Shown here in pieces: positions 17,764 through 25,231 of a DNA stretch of 64,000 bases. Where the stretch lies: contig NZ_CP048405.1 in assembly GCF_014084125.1 (NCBI RefSeq), positions 4,278,001 through 4,342,000 of the forward strand, given 5' to 3'. A model generated the notes under the pieces. That model made no database searches. It was not told the DNA's origin and saw nothing but the letters and a program-made list of their open reading frames with translations. Each line of letters begins with the position of its first letter. Position 1 is the stretch's first letter. Made by a program: the position numbers and the translations under genes. Origin of the DNA: Streptacidiphilus sp. PB12-B1b. Its GTDB lineage: Bacteria; Actinomycetota; Actinomycetes; Streptomycetales; Streptomycetaceae.

Positions 17764-18269
17764 CGAAGCCCTCCTGGAGTCGGCACAACACAGCGCCGTA
17801 CACCTGGAGATGCGCGACGTCTACGGCGTGCCGGACGAGGCAGAGGCGGTCGAACTGTTCAGGCGCACTGGAAAGTCTGACCTTGACGGCCAGTCGGACT
17901 ACTGGCGCGAATGGACCTCTCTGATCCGCACGACCACCGCCCGGGGTGTGGTCGTGCGACGCCAGGATCGTTTCGGAGCCGGTGAGCCTGTACACCCGTT
18001 ACCTGCACGCCATGACCCAGGTCAACGTGGAGACAGGCGAGTTGGTCCGCTGGATGCCCAGACGGCAAGCATCCGACATCGCTCTGCCGGGCAACGATTT
18101 CTGGCTGTTCGACGGGCGAGGCGTCCTGTTCAACCACTTCACCGGCGAAGGCGACTGGGCCGATCCCGGACTGTCCTTCAGCCAGCAGCCAGCCGTGGCT
18201 CAGCTTTGCGCATCAGCCTTCGAAACAGTCTGGCAGCGCGGCATCCCGCACCAGGACTACACCGTCTGA
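17741..18269 (+). pseudogene. DUF6879 family gene, frameshifted copy
   Basis: The first 73 codons (MSLSAEDFEALLESAQHSAV onward) match the intact paralogue at 18612-19136, then the frame breaks near 17960-17965. After that point the match continues in the next frame (RIVSEPVSLYTRYLHAM, RRQASDIALPGNDFWLFDG, ETVWQRGIPHQDYTV) to a stop at 18269. Compared with the paralogue, two bases are missing (CGC-CAGG where CGC-GCC-AGG would keep frame), as expected for loss of one GC dinucleotide. Either a true pseudogene, a sequencing error or, less likely, a recoding site. AGGGAGG precedes the ATG. The two proteins share long identical runs, so the duplication is recent. Confidence 0.8.
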
Positions 18270-18279
18270 CGAAGCCCCT

Positions 18280-18308
18280 GGGGGCGCTGGGAGCCCATGA
18301 GCGCCCCC
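18280..18308 (+). terminator. hairpin after the frameshifted DUF6879 copy
   Basis: Perfect 9-bp arms GGGGGCGCT and AGCGCCCCC separated by 11 bases, starting 11 bases after the stop at 18269. No T run follows, which is usual for streptomycete terminators. Confidence 0.6.
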
Positions 18309-18397
18309 TCGCGTACCGCATGCGCCCTTGACGCGCCCACTCGCCCACCGTGACTGTGAAGCAAGTACCTGCAACCATATGAGCCTTGGAGGTTGTG

Positions 18398-18637
18398 ATG
18401 CCGCTACTGTTCGTGGGCAAGGACCCGGAGTCCCAAGGTGGTAACTGCCCCACAGTGCTGGTGGACGACGAGACGTTCGACCTCGTATTCCAGGGGACGA
18501 AGGCAGACCAGAAAACCCAGGTCGAGGCAGGTGAGTTCGGCTCACTTCCCGACACCGAGGGCATCGTGCGCATCCCAGCCCGCATGGTGCCGCTGATCAG
18601 AGAGGCTTGCGATGTCGCTGAGCGCCGAGGACTTTGA
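18398..18637 (+). CDS. 79-aa acidic protein, partner of DUF6879 protein
   Basis: Small protein MPLLFVGKDPESQGGNCPTV..., rich in acidic residues, with no membrane segment. GGAGG lies five bases before the ATG. The N-terminal half looks like a short beta hairpin (CPTVLVDDETFDLVFQG) and the C-terminal half an amphipathic helix (MVPLIREACDVAERRG). It overlaps the start of the DUF6879 gene by 26 bases, so the two are translationally coupled. Small proteins of this kind next to DUF6879 and XRE-DUF5753 genes recur in streptomycetes, but I know of no assigned function. The partial copy at 17701-17763 shows it was duplicated with its partner. Confidence 0.78.
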   Translation: MPLLFVGKDPESQGGNCPTVLVDDETFDLVFQGTKADQKTQVEAGEFGSLPDTEGIVRIPARMVPLIREACDVAERRGL

Positions 18638-19136
18638 GGCGCTGTTGGAGTCAGCCAGGCACTCTGCCGTCCACCTGGAGATGCGGGACGTCTACTCGTC
18701 CGGCGAAGAAGCCGATGACTTCCAGCGCTGGCAACGGACCGGCACAGCAGAGATGAACCCGGATTCACCGCACTGGTCGGCCTGGACGAACTTGGTCCGC
18801 CGAACCGTGGCCCGGGGCGTTTTGGTTCGCCGTGCGCGGATCATCTCGGAGCCGGTGACGGAGTACATCAGGTATGAGCACATCACCACGGCGGTCAACC
18901 TGATGGCAGGGGAAGATGTCCGTTGGCTGCCCAGGCGTCGCGCGTCCGACATCGCTTTGCCCGGCAACGACTTCTGGCTGATTGACGGCGAAGTCGTCCT
19001 CTGGAACTTCTTCACCGGTGACGGCGAGTTGGCCGGCCATGAAATCACGAACGAACCCACTGTCGCAGCCTTGTGTAAATCAGCTTTCGAAAGCGTATGG
19101 GAGCGCGGCATCCCTCACGCGAAATACAGCGCCTGA
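18612..19136 (+). CDS. DUF6879 family protein, intact copy
   Basis: About 174 aa, start fixed by AGAGAGG upstream and by identity to the frameshifted copy. Typical family features: RARIISEPVTEYIRYEHI, GEDVRWLPRRRASDIALPGND, FWLIDGEVVLWNFFTGDG and the terminal AFESVWERGIPHAKYSA. No enzyme motif is visible. In streptomycetes DUF6879 genes usually sit beside XRE-DUF5753 regulators (WhiJ-like loci), as here, where the regulator starts 36 bases after this stop. Likely role: partner or effector of that regulator; this is inference. GC content and third-position usage are lower than in the flanking genes. Confidence 0.87.
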   Translation: MSLSAEDFEALLESARHSAVHLEMRDVYSSGEEADDFQRWQRTGTAEMNPDSPHWSAWTNLVRRTVARGVLVRRARIISEPVTEYIRYEHITTAVNLMAGEDVRWLPRRRASDIALPGNDFWLIDGEVVLWNFFTGDGELAGHEITNEPTVAALCKSAFESVWERGIPHAKYSA

Positions 19137-19172
19137 CTCCCATAAGCCCGCTCCAAAATCACCGGACAGACA

Positions 19173-20021
19173 GTGTCATCATCCCCTTCATCCAGCGTCG
19201 TCGCTGCCCGTAAGGCAATCGCCGATCGGCTGGCAGAGATCCGCAAGGACGCGCGGCTCACGGGAGAGGTGCTGTCTGCCCGGTGCGGCTGGCATCCGGC
19301 AAAGACCAGCCGTATCCAGAGCGGCAAGTCCGCCCCCTCAGAGGACGACATCCGGGTCTGGTGCGCGGCTTGCAAAGCAACTTCGCAGATCCCCGACTTG
19401 ATCGCAGCCTTGCGCGCTGTCGAGTCCATGTACGTCGAGTGGCGCCGCTTGCAGCACACCGGACTCCGAAGCCTCCAGGAATCCTACGTCGCTCGTTACG
19501 AACGAACGTGGCAATTTCGGGTCTACTGTTCAGTCGTTGTCCCAGGCTTGCTACAGACGGCTGCCTACGCCACAGCACTGCTGGAGAGCGTCACGCAGTT
19601 CCAGGACATTCCCAACGATGTTCCTGAGGCTGTCCAGGCACGTATGGATCGCGCGAGCATCCTTCGTCAGGGCAACCATCGCTTCGCATTCCTGATCGAG
19701 GAGTCAGTTCTCCGCAGCGGCCTGGGGGGTGCCGAGGCCATGGCAGGACAACTGGGCCATCTGCTCTCATTGATGTCACTACCTTCCGTCTCGCTCGGAA
19801 TCATCCCGTTCGGCTCCAGTCGGAGTCTGTGGATGCAAGAGACTTTCGTTCTGCTTGACGACAACAGCGTAGAGATCGAACTGCTCACGGCCCGTGTGAC
19901 GGTGACGCAACCCCGAGAGGTGGCCGACTACACACGTGCATTCGAGCGGCTGGCCGCCATGGCCGTCTACGGAGCGCGGGCACGAGCCCTGATCACTTCG
20001 GCGATAGTCGCTTTGGAGTGA
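19173..20021 (+). CDS. XRE-family regulator with DUF5753 domain
   Basis: About 282 aa, GTG start. Residues 10-70 form the helix-turn-helix domain (ADRLAEIRKDARLTGEVLSARCGWHPAKTSRIQSGKSAPSEDDI, shown in family order). Residues about 95-275 are DUF5753 (ERTWQFRVYCSVVVPGLLQT, RMDRASILRQGNHRFAFLIEE, LPSVSLGIIPFGSSRSLWM). Such proteins control development and antibiotic production in streptomycetes (WhiJ type), usually with a small neighbour protein that modulates DNA binding. Here the neighbours are the 79-aa and DUF6879 proteins rather than the more common DUF397 protein. Base composition is markedly less GC-rich than in housekeeping genes of the window. Confidence 0.92.
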   Translation: MSSSPSSSVVAARKAIADRLAEIRKDARLTGEVLSARCGWHPAKTSRIQSGKSAPSEDDIRVWCAACKATSQIPDLIAALRAVESMYVEWRRLQHTGLRSLQESYVARYERTWQFRVYCSVVVPGLLQTAAYATALLESVTQFQDIPNDVPEAVQARMDRASILRQGNHRFAFLIEESVLRSGLGGAEAMAGQLGHLLSLMSLPSVSLGIIPFGSSRSLWMQETFVLLDDNSVEIELLTARVTVTQPREVADYTRAFERLAAMAVYGARARALITSAIVALE

Positions 20022-20108
20022 ACAACGGCAACTAAGCGCAAGATTGTGGCAACTGCTTCGTGCCGCTCCCTACCGTGATGGACGAAGGACACGGAGGGAG
20101 CGTGGGAC

Positions 20109-20303
20109 ATGGGCGGTTGGTGCTGTACGGCGCGGCCGGAGGCGTGTGCGGGGTGTGGCCGGGAGGCGATCCTCCTGGCGCGGACGCGGCGCTGCGAGCT
20201 GTGCGAGGCGGATGCCTACGACGCGGCGATGATGCAGCAGTTCAGCTGGTTCGTACCGTACGGCCCGGCGCTCAGGGCGTTGGCGGGGGTGTCGGCGTGC
20301 TGA
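20109..20303 (+). CDS. 64-aa cysteine-rich small protein
   Basis: Start MGGWCCTARPEACAGCGREA with GGAGGGAG about seven bases upstream of the ATG. CAGC and CELC pairs about 17 residues apart form a likely treble-clef or zinc-ribbon site. The remainder (AYDAAMMQQFSWFVPYGPALRAL) is an amphipathic helix. Its TGA overlaps the ATG of the next gene (TGATG). A longer frame (20060-20500) runs through the region but starts without a ribosome site; I prefer two coupled short genes. Function unknown. Confidence 0.55.
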   Translation: MGGWCCTARPEACAGCGREAILLARTRRCELCEADAYDAAMMQQFSWFVPYGPALRALAGVSAC

Positions 20304-20500
20304 TGGAGGACATGGCGGATGCCGACCCCTTGGTGAAGCCGGCGCCCGACGACCTGCCCGTCGGTGCGCGGGGTTGCGCCGACTGCGCTCGACTGGTGCA
20401 GGAGGCGCGGAGCGCGCTCCTCGCCGGTGACGGTTCGCGGCTGACGGACGCGCGGGTGCGGCGGCACCGGCACGTCGCCGACGGACACTCCCCCAACTGA
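20303..20500 (+). CDS. 65-aa small protein with CxxC motif
   Basis: Begins MEDMADADPLVKPAPDDLPV at the ATG overlapping the previous stop. One CADC pair (GARGCADCARLVQEARSAL) and a basic His/Arg-rich end (RVRRHRHVADGHSPN). Proteins with this look are common next to XRE-type regulators in streptomycetes and are unstudied. Translational coupling to the 64-aa protein suggests that they work together. Confidence 0.55.
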   Translation: MEDMADADPLVKPAPDDLPVGARGCADCARLVQEARSALLAGDGSRLTDARVRRHRHVADGHSPN

Positions 20501-20552
20501 ACTCCCCGCCCCAGCACGGTGATTGCGCACCGGCCGAGGCGGGTTGCACAGC

Positions 20553-20574
20553 CGCCCGGCGGTTCAGCCGGGCG
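20553..20574 (+). terminator. hairpin between small genes
   Basis: Perfect 8-bp arms CGCCCGGC and GCCGGGCG with a six-base loop GGTTCA, 52 bases after the stop at 20500 and 25 bases before the next start. Confidence 0.5.
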
Positions 20575-20598
20575 TACGTTCCTGTCAGGAGGCACACC

Positions 20599-20859
20599 AT
20601 GAGCGGAACGCTCACCCATGGTAGGCAGACCATCGCTTGGAACAACCCCCTTGCGCCCGGGACGCGGTGGGTGAAGGCGTCGGAGACCGACCTCGACCCG
20701 ATCGTGAAGAACTGCGTCATCGTGGCCGAACTGCCGGACGCCGAGGGGCACCCGAGCGTCCCGGACGGCATCGTGGCGGGCGAGTTCACCTCGTTCTATC
20801 CGACGGACGTCGAACTGGCTCGTGAACACGGGGAGTTGACGGATGTGGCCGGCGCCTGA
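20599..20859 (+). CDS. 86-aa acidic protein of unknown function
   Basis: ATG at 20599 with AGGAGG eleven bases upstream. The protein (MSGTLTHGRQTIAWNNPLAP...) is acidic, soluble, and contains WVKASETDLDPIVKNCVIVAELPDAEGHPS, which looks like a small beta-sheet domain. No motif known to me. Its end overlaps the start of the next gene by 17 bases, so the two form a pair. Confidence 0.65.
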   Translation: MSGTLTHGRQTIAWNNPLAPGTRWVKASETDLDPIVKNCVIVAELPDAEGHPSVPDGIVAGEFTSFYPTDVELAREHGELTDVAGA

Positions 20860-21139
20860 GCACCGACGGCAGATTCCGGCGCGGGAGCCCGTGCGGGAGT
20901 CGGCGGTCGATCGCAACGGCGACCTCAAGCCGTGGGCGCTGCCCAATCCGGCCGGGGACCGGCACCAGCCCGGCTGGATCCTCAATGACGACGCGGACTG
21001 GCCGATCATTCCGCCGGAGGAGCGCCGGTACTGCGCGAACCCCGCGTGCGAGGGGCAGGAGCTGATGCACTTCCCCCAGTGCTGGACGTGCCCCTACTGT
21101 CTGGGCCGGGTACCGATCCGCAGGGCGCTCACCCTGTAG
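20843..21139 (+). CDS. 98-aa protein with C-terminal zinc ribbon
   Basis: GGGGAG lies seven bases before the ATG at 20843, inside the end of the 86-aa gene. The N-half is Pro/Arg-rich and ends in PGWILNDDADWPIIPPEERR; the C-half has four cysteines in two pairs (YCANPACEGQ, CWTCPYCLGR) spaced like a rubredoxin-type zinc ribbon. Probably a small regulatory or adaptor protein. A strong terminator follows 25 bases downstream. Confidence 0.65.
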   Translation: MWPAPEHRRQIPAREPVRESAVDRNGDLKPWALPNPAGDRHQPGWILNDDADWPIIPPEERRYCANPACEGQELMHFPQCWTCPYCLGRVPIRRALTL

Positions 21140-21163
21140 GCGTCCACTCGCCGCCCCTCAACC

Positions 21164-21198
21164 GTTGCGGTCCCGGCCCGGCAGGCCGGGGCCGCAAC
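21164..21198 (+). terminator. strong terminator of the small-gene operon
   Basis: 15-bp arms with one mismatch (GTTGCGGTCCCGGCC at 21164-21178 against 21184-21198), five-base loop, then a short T-containing tail. It lies 25 bases after the 98-aa gene and closes the accessory patch. Confidence 0.75.
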
Positions 21199-21257
21199 AC
21201 TTTCAGCAACTGTCCTGCGGCGGGCAACATCCGTCGATGAATGAAGGAGCGCCACCG

Positions 21258-21905
21258 ATGGCGGAGACGGCCACCCGGTACCTCTATCTCGTCCGACACG
21301 GCGAAGCGCAGGCCGTCGCAGCGCCGGGCGGGGGCGGGAACGGGGGCGGTCTGACCGAGGCCGGCCGCCGACAGGCGGTGCTGCTCGGCCGACGGCTGCG
21401 CGGCAGCGCCGTCTCGGTGGCGCACCACGGCCCGCTGCCCCGCGCCGCGCAGACCGCGCGCCTGATCGCCGAGCAGTTGCACGACGTGACGTTGCACGAA
21501 ACCGACGTCGCCGGGGACTTCGTCCCGTACGTCCCGGAGCGGGACGAACTGCCGCACGACAGCGCCGACTTCCTGCTGCGCTTCCTGGAGGGGTTCTCCG
21601 CCGAGGAGCGGACGCGGGGCCCGGTGCTGGCCGCCCGGGCGGTGGAGCGGTTCACCGGTCCGGTCGCGGGGGCGCGGGAGCGGCACGAGCTGGTGGTCAC
21701 GCACAACTTCCTGATCGGCTGGCTGGTCCGGCACGCCACGGACGCGCCCCAGTGGCGCTGGCTCGGTTTCAACCACGGCAATGCCGCACTGACCGTGATC
21801 CGCTACGCCCCCGGGCGCCCGTCGTCCGTGCTGGTGTACAACGACATGCGACACCTGCCCGACGATCTCCGCTGGACCGGTTTCCCTCCCGAGCTACGCA
21901 TGTAG
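21258..21905 (+). CDS. histidine phosphatase family protein
   Basis: About 215 aa. The catalytic RHGEA motif is at residues 13-17 (YLYLVRHGEAQA); the second histidine is in VVTHNFLIGWLVRH, and the proton donor is probably the Glu of YVPERDELPHD. LTEAGRRQAVLLGRRLRG and HHGPLPRAAQTARLIAEQL complete the pattern of the phosphoglycerate-mutase-like branch 1. AAGGAGC precedes the ATG at 21258; an ATG seven codons earlier is less well placed. Substrate unknown. The gene stands alone. Confidence 0.9.
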   Translation: MAETATRYLYLVRHGEAQAVAAPGGGGNGGGLTEAGRRQAVLLGRRLRGSAVSVAHHGPLPRAAQTARLIAEQLHDVTLHETDVAGDFVPYVPERDELPHDSADFLLRFLEGFSAEERTRGPVLAARAVERFTGPVAGARERHELVVTHNFLIGWLVRHATDAPQWRWLGFNHGNAALTVIRYAPGRPSSVLVYNDMRHLPDDLRWTGFPPELRM

Positions 21906-21976
21906 GACGAGGAACTCCAGCCATCGTGCCCACCGGGCCTACCCGAGATAGGGGGTGGGCCGGTGCATGCACGATT

Positions 21977-21991
21977 CTTGACATGATCAAG
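21977..21991. promoter_or_regulatory. inverted repeat overlapping a -35-like element
   Basis: CTTGA-CATGA-TCAAG is a perfect 5+5 dyad. It contains TTGACA, a good -35 hexamer, 78 bases before the GH59 start; the matching -10 is unclear. The surrounding bases (21977-22050) are unusually AT-rich for this window, so this is probably the promoter/operator of the glycosidase. Confidence 0.45.
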
Positions 21992-22061
21992 CTAACGGGG
22001 CGTCACTTTAAACAGTACCAAACACTTTCCATCCAAAACGACCAGACGAAGGGACACTGCT

Positions 22062-24470
22062 GTGATCCATGTCCGTCATCGGAGGTTACGGCACCTGGTG
22101 CTGCTCCTCCTGCTGGCCCTGCTGGGGACCGCCTGCGCCGGGATCGACGCCTCGACCGCCCATGCCGCCACCGCGACCACCATCGCCGTCAACGGGACCA
22201 GCGGCGGCCGGACCTTCGACGGGGTCGGGGCGATCAGCGGCGGCGGCGGGAACACCCGCCTGCTGACCGACTACCCGGCAACGCAACAGCAGCAGATCCT
22301 GGACTACCTGTTCAAGCCCGGCTACGGGGCCGACCTGCAGATCCTGAAGGTGGAGATCGGCGGGGACACCAACTCCACCGACGGTTCCGAGTCCAGCCAC
22401 ATGCACACCTCGGGCAGCGTGGACTGCGGCACCGGATACGAGTGGTGGCTGATGGAGCAGGCCAAGGCGCGCAACCCGGGCATCAAGCTGTACGGGCTGG
22501 CCTGGGGCGCGCCGGGCTGGATCGGCAATGGCAACTTCTGGTCCACCGACATGATCAACTACCTGGTCAGCTGGCTGGGTTGTGCCACCTCGCACGGGCT
22601 GACCATCAACTACCTCGGCGGCTGGAACGAGCGCGGCTACAACGTCTCCTGGTACGAGCAGCTGCGCTCCACGCTGAACGCCGACGGCTATTCGGCGGTG
22701 CAGATCGTCGGGGCCGACAGTGACTGGAGCGTCGCGGGCGACGTGGCGAGCAACTCGGCCTTCGCCAACGCGGTCTCGATCATCGGCGTGCACTACCCCT
22801 GCGCGGGCGGGGACGGCGGGAACGCCGACACCTGCACCGGCAATGCGACCGCCACCGGCACCGGCAAGCCGCTGTGGGCCAGCGAGAACGGCTCGCAGGA
22901 TCTGGACTCGGGCGCGCCCGCGCTGATCCGCTCCATCACCCGGGGCTACGTGGACGGCGGGCTGACCGCCTACATCAACTGGCCGGTGGTGGCCGCCGTC
23001 TACCCCACGCTGCCCTACGACACCGACGGGCTGGTCCTGGCCAACCAGCCGTGGTCGGGCAACTACAGCGTCGGCACCAGCCTGTGGACGACTGCCCAGG
23101 TGACCCAGTTCACCGCGCCCGGCTGGCAGTTCCTGGACTCCGGCTCGGGCTACCTCGGCGGCAGCGAGTCCAACGGCAGCTATGTCTCGCTGAAGTCCAC
23201 CAACGGCTCCGACTACTCGACGATCATCGAGACCACGACCGCGAGCGCCGCGCAGACGGTCACGCTGAACGTCTCCGGCGGCCTCTCGGACGGCACCGTG
23301 CACGTGTGGGCGACGAACGTGAACTCCACCGACCCGGCCACCGCCTTCGTCCAGCAGCCCAGCATCACCCCGGTCAACGGCTCGTACTCGCTGACCGTGC
23401 AGCCGGGCTACGTGTACTCGTTGACCACCACCAGCGGGCAGGGCAAGGGCACGACCACCGCTCCGGCGGCGAGCAGCCTCGCCCTGCCGTACTCCGACAG
23501 TTTCGACAGCGACACGTCGGACCAGCAGCCGCGCTACCTGTCCCAGCAGCAGGGGGCCTTCGAGGTCGAGCCGTGCGCGGGCGGGCGCTCCGGGCGGTGC
23601 GTCGCCCAGCAGGCGCCGGTGCAGCCGATCGAGTGGGACGGCAACTCCGCCCCCTACACCATCGGCGGCGGCCTGAACTGGGGCAACTACACCGTGTCGG
23701 CGGACACCCTGATCCAGCAGGCCGGCGCGGTGCAGCTGCTGGGCCGGGTCGGGGTGCAGCACAGTTTCGGCCCGGCCGGGATCGACGACTACTACCTGCA
23801 GGTCAGCAACACCGGGGCCTGGTCGATCGTGCGCAACAACACCAGTGACGTGCTGACCACTCTGGCCTCCGGCTCGGTGTCCGCCCTGGGCACCGGCAGC
23901 TGGCACCACCTGGCGCTGTCCTTCGACGGCGACAGCATCAGCGCGGCGATCGACGGCACCACCGTGGGCAGCGTTACCGACAGCACCTACCTCACCGGCA
24001 TGGTCGGCTTCGGCACCAGCGGCTACCAGACCGACCAGTTCGACAACCTGTCGGTCACCCCGATCGGGACGGCGAGCCCGGCCACCGGCCCCATCGAGGC
24101 CGGTGACGACACCCTCAAGTGCGTGGACGACAACACCGGCTCCAGCGCCGACGGCACCCATGTGCAGATGTGGGACTGCAACGGCACCTCGGCGCAGAAC
24201 TGGACCGTGGAGACCGACGGCACCATTCGCATCAACGGCAAGTGCATGGACATCACCAACGCGAGCACGGCCGACGGCGCGCCGGTCGAGCTGTGGGACT
24301 GCAACGGCGGCGGCAACCAGCAGTGGCAGGCCCAGGCCGGGATGCTGGTGAACCCGGTGTCGGGCAAGTGCCTGGACGACACCGGCTACAACATCACCGA
24401 CGGCACCCAACTGGAGCTGTGGACCTGCAACGGCGGGTCGAACCAGCAGTGGACGCTGCCGACGCCCTGA
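22062..24470 (+). CDS. secreted GH59 glycosidase with ricin-type lectin domain
   Basis: About 802 aa from a GTG start. A signal peptide of about 36 residues comes first (HLVLLLLLALLGTACAG ... AHAA); a Cys at the end of the hydrophobic core could also be a lipobox. The catalytic barrel resembles galactocerebrosidase family GH59: FDGVGAISGGGGNTRLL, the acid/base Glu in YLGGWNERGYN and the nucleophile Glu in LWASENGSQD, followed by beta-rich domains and a laminin-G-like jelly roll (about 470-670). Residues about 675-802 are a ricin B/CBM13 lectin domain with QxW repeats (QNWTV, QQWQAQ, QQWTLP). Likely acts outside the cell on beta-galactosides. Confidence 0.9.
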   Translation: MIHVRHRRLRHLVLLLLLALLGTACAGIDASTAHAATATTIAVNGTSGGRTFDGVGAISGGGGNTRLLTDYPATQQQQILDYLFKPGYGADLQILKVEIGGDTNSTDGSESSHMHTSGSVDCGTGYEWWLMEQAKARNPGIKLYGLAWGAPGWIGNGNFWSTDMINYLVSWLGCATSHGLTINYLGGWNERGYNVSWYEQLRSTLNADGYSAVQIVGADSDWSVAGDVASNSAFANAVSIIGVHYPCAGGDGGNADTCTGNATATGTGKPLWASENGSQDLDSGAPALIRSITRGYVDGGLTAYINWPVVAAVYPTLPYDTDGLVLANQPWSGNYSVGTSLWTTAQVTQFTAPGWQFLDSGSGYLGGSESNGSYVSLKSTNGSDYSTIIETTTASAAQTVTLNVSGGLSDGTVHVWATNVNSTDPATAFVQQPSITPVNGSYSLTVQPGYVYSLTTTSGQGKGTTTAPAASSLALPYSDSFDSDTSDQQPRYLSQQQGAFEVEPCAGGRSGRCVAQQAPVQPIEWDGNSAPYTIGGGLNWGNYTVSADTLIQQAGAVQLLGRVGVQHSFGPAGIDDYYLQVSNTGAWSIVRNNTSDVLTTLASGSVSALGTGSWHHLALSFDGDSISAAIDGTTVGSVTDSTYLTGMVGFGTSGYQTDQFDNLSVTPIGTASPATGPIEAGDDTLKCVDDNTGSSADGTHVQMWDCNGTSAQNWTVETDGTIRINGKCMDITNASTADGAPVELWDCNGGGNQQWQAQAGMLVNPVSGKCLDDTGYNITDGTQLELWTCNGGSNQQWTLPTP

Positions 24471-24510
24471 CCCACGCGGACAGGCGCCGGCGCAACCGGC
24501 CGGGGGAGGC

Positions 24511-25077
24511 TCAGTCCGCTGGGCCCTCCCCCGGCACCGGGCCGATCGGGCCCGGCGGTCGGCCGTCCTCGGCCAGGACCCGCTGCCAGAACGCGACGTC
24601 GTGCCAGCCGCCGAGCTTGAACCCGGCCGCCCGGACCAGCCCCACCTGCTCGAAGCCGAGCGAGCGGTGCAGCCGGGCGCTGGCGTCGTTGGGCAGCGCC
24701 ACCACCGCCATCGCGCTGCGGTAGCCCTGTGCCTCCAGCGTCGCCAGCAGCCGCCGGTACAGCGCCGTGCCGTGGCCCCGGCCGTGCTGCCCGGGGGCGA
24801 GATAGACGGTGGTCTCGGCGGTCCAGCGGTAGGCGTCGCGCGCCTTCCACGGCGCGGCGTACGCGATGCCCGCCACCGCGCCGTCCCGTTCCAGGACGTA
24901 CCAGGGGTGGGTGGCCCGGTGGGCGCGCCAGTCCTGCCGCCACTCCTCGGGGGTCTGCGGTTCGGTGCGGAAGTTGACCGTACTGGTGCGGATGTAGTGG
25001 TTGACGATGCCGCAGACCGCAGCGAAGTCGTCCTCGCGCGCCGGGCGGATGCCCGCCCGGCTCTCCTCGGTGCTCAC
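24511..25077 (-). CDS. GNAT N-acetyltransferase (phosphinothricin acetyltransferase-like)
   Basis: About 188 aa. Acetyl-CoA-dependent N-acetyltransferase. The order and motifs fit the PAT/YncA branch: IRPAREDDFAAVCGIVNHYI, WYVLERDGAVAGIAYAAPW, the acetyl-CoA loop (QHGRGHGTALYRRLL) and LHRSLGFEQVGLVRAAGFKLG, then WHDVAFWQRVL. Members acetylate phosphinothricin, methionine sulfoximine or other small amines; sequence does not fix the substrate. The ATG at 25077 gives MSTEESRAGIRPA. It converges with the glycosidase, 40 bases apart, and is divergent from the sortase. Confidence 0.9.
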   Translation of the reverse strand: MSTEESRAGIRPAREDDFAAVCGIVNHYIRTSTVNFRTEPQTPEEWRQDWRAHRATHPWYVLERDGAVAGIAYAAPWKARDAYRWTAETTVYLAPGQHGRGHGTALYRRLLATLEAQGYRSAMAVVALPNDASARLHRSLGFEQVGLVRAAGFKLGGWHDVAFWQRVLAEDGRPPGPIGPVPGEGPAD

Positions 25078-25177
25078 GCCACCGCCCCTTCCCCGGCCCG
25101 GCTGCCGTGTCCCGCGCCCGGTACTCCGGGCGGACGAGCGTCAGCGTAGCGGCGGAGTGGCTTCCCCTTATATAGGG

Positions 25178-25210
25178 ACAAAGGGTCTATAAGAATACAA
25201 AGGTATAAGA
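25178..25210. promoter_or_regulatory. AT-rich direct repeats upstream of the sortase
   Basis: Two imperfect copies of ACAAAGG..TATAAGA occur back to back: 25178-25194 (with an extra GTC) and 25197-25210. TTATATA precedes them. The island is strikingly AT-rich against the background. TATAAG could serve as a -10 element; the sortase starts 22 bases downstream. Doubled sites usually indicate activator or repressor binding, but no regulator is encoded next to it. Confidence 0.45.
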
Positions 25211-25231
25211 GACTAGGTCGAGGGAGTGCCC

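Noticed and set aside
17741-18331. intact 196-aa protein in the first DUF6879 frame
   Set aside because: After residue 73 the translation loses all similarity to the paralogue, which continues in the neighbouring frame.
20060-20302. longer 146-aa frame covering the two small coupled genes
   Set aside because: Its upstream part is Gly/Arg-rich shadow sequence; the 64-aa frame on the same DNA has a ribosome site and paired cysteines.
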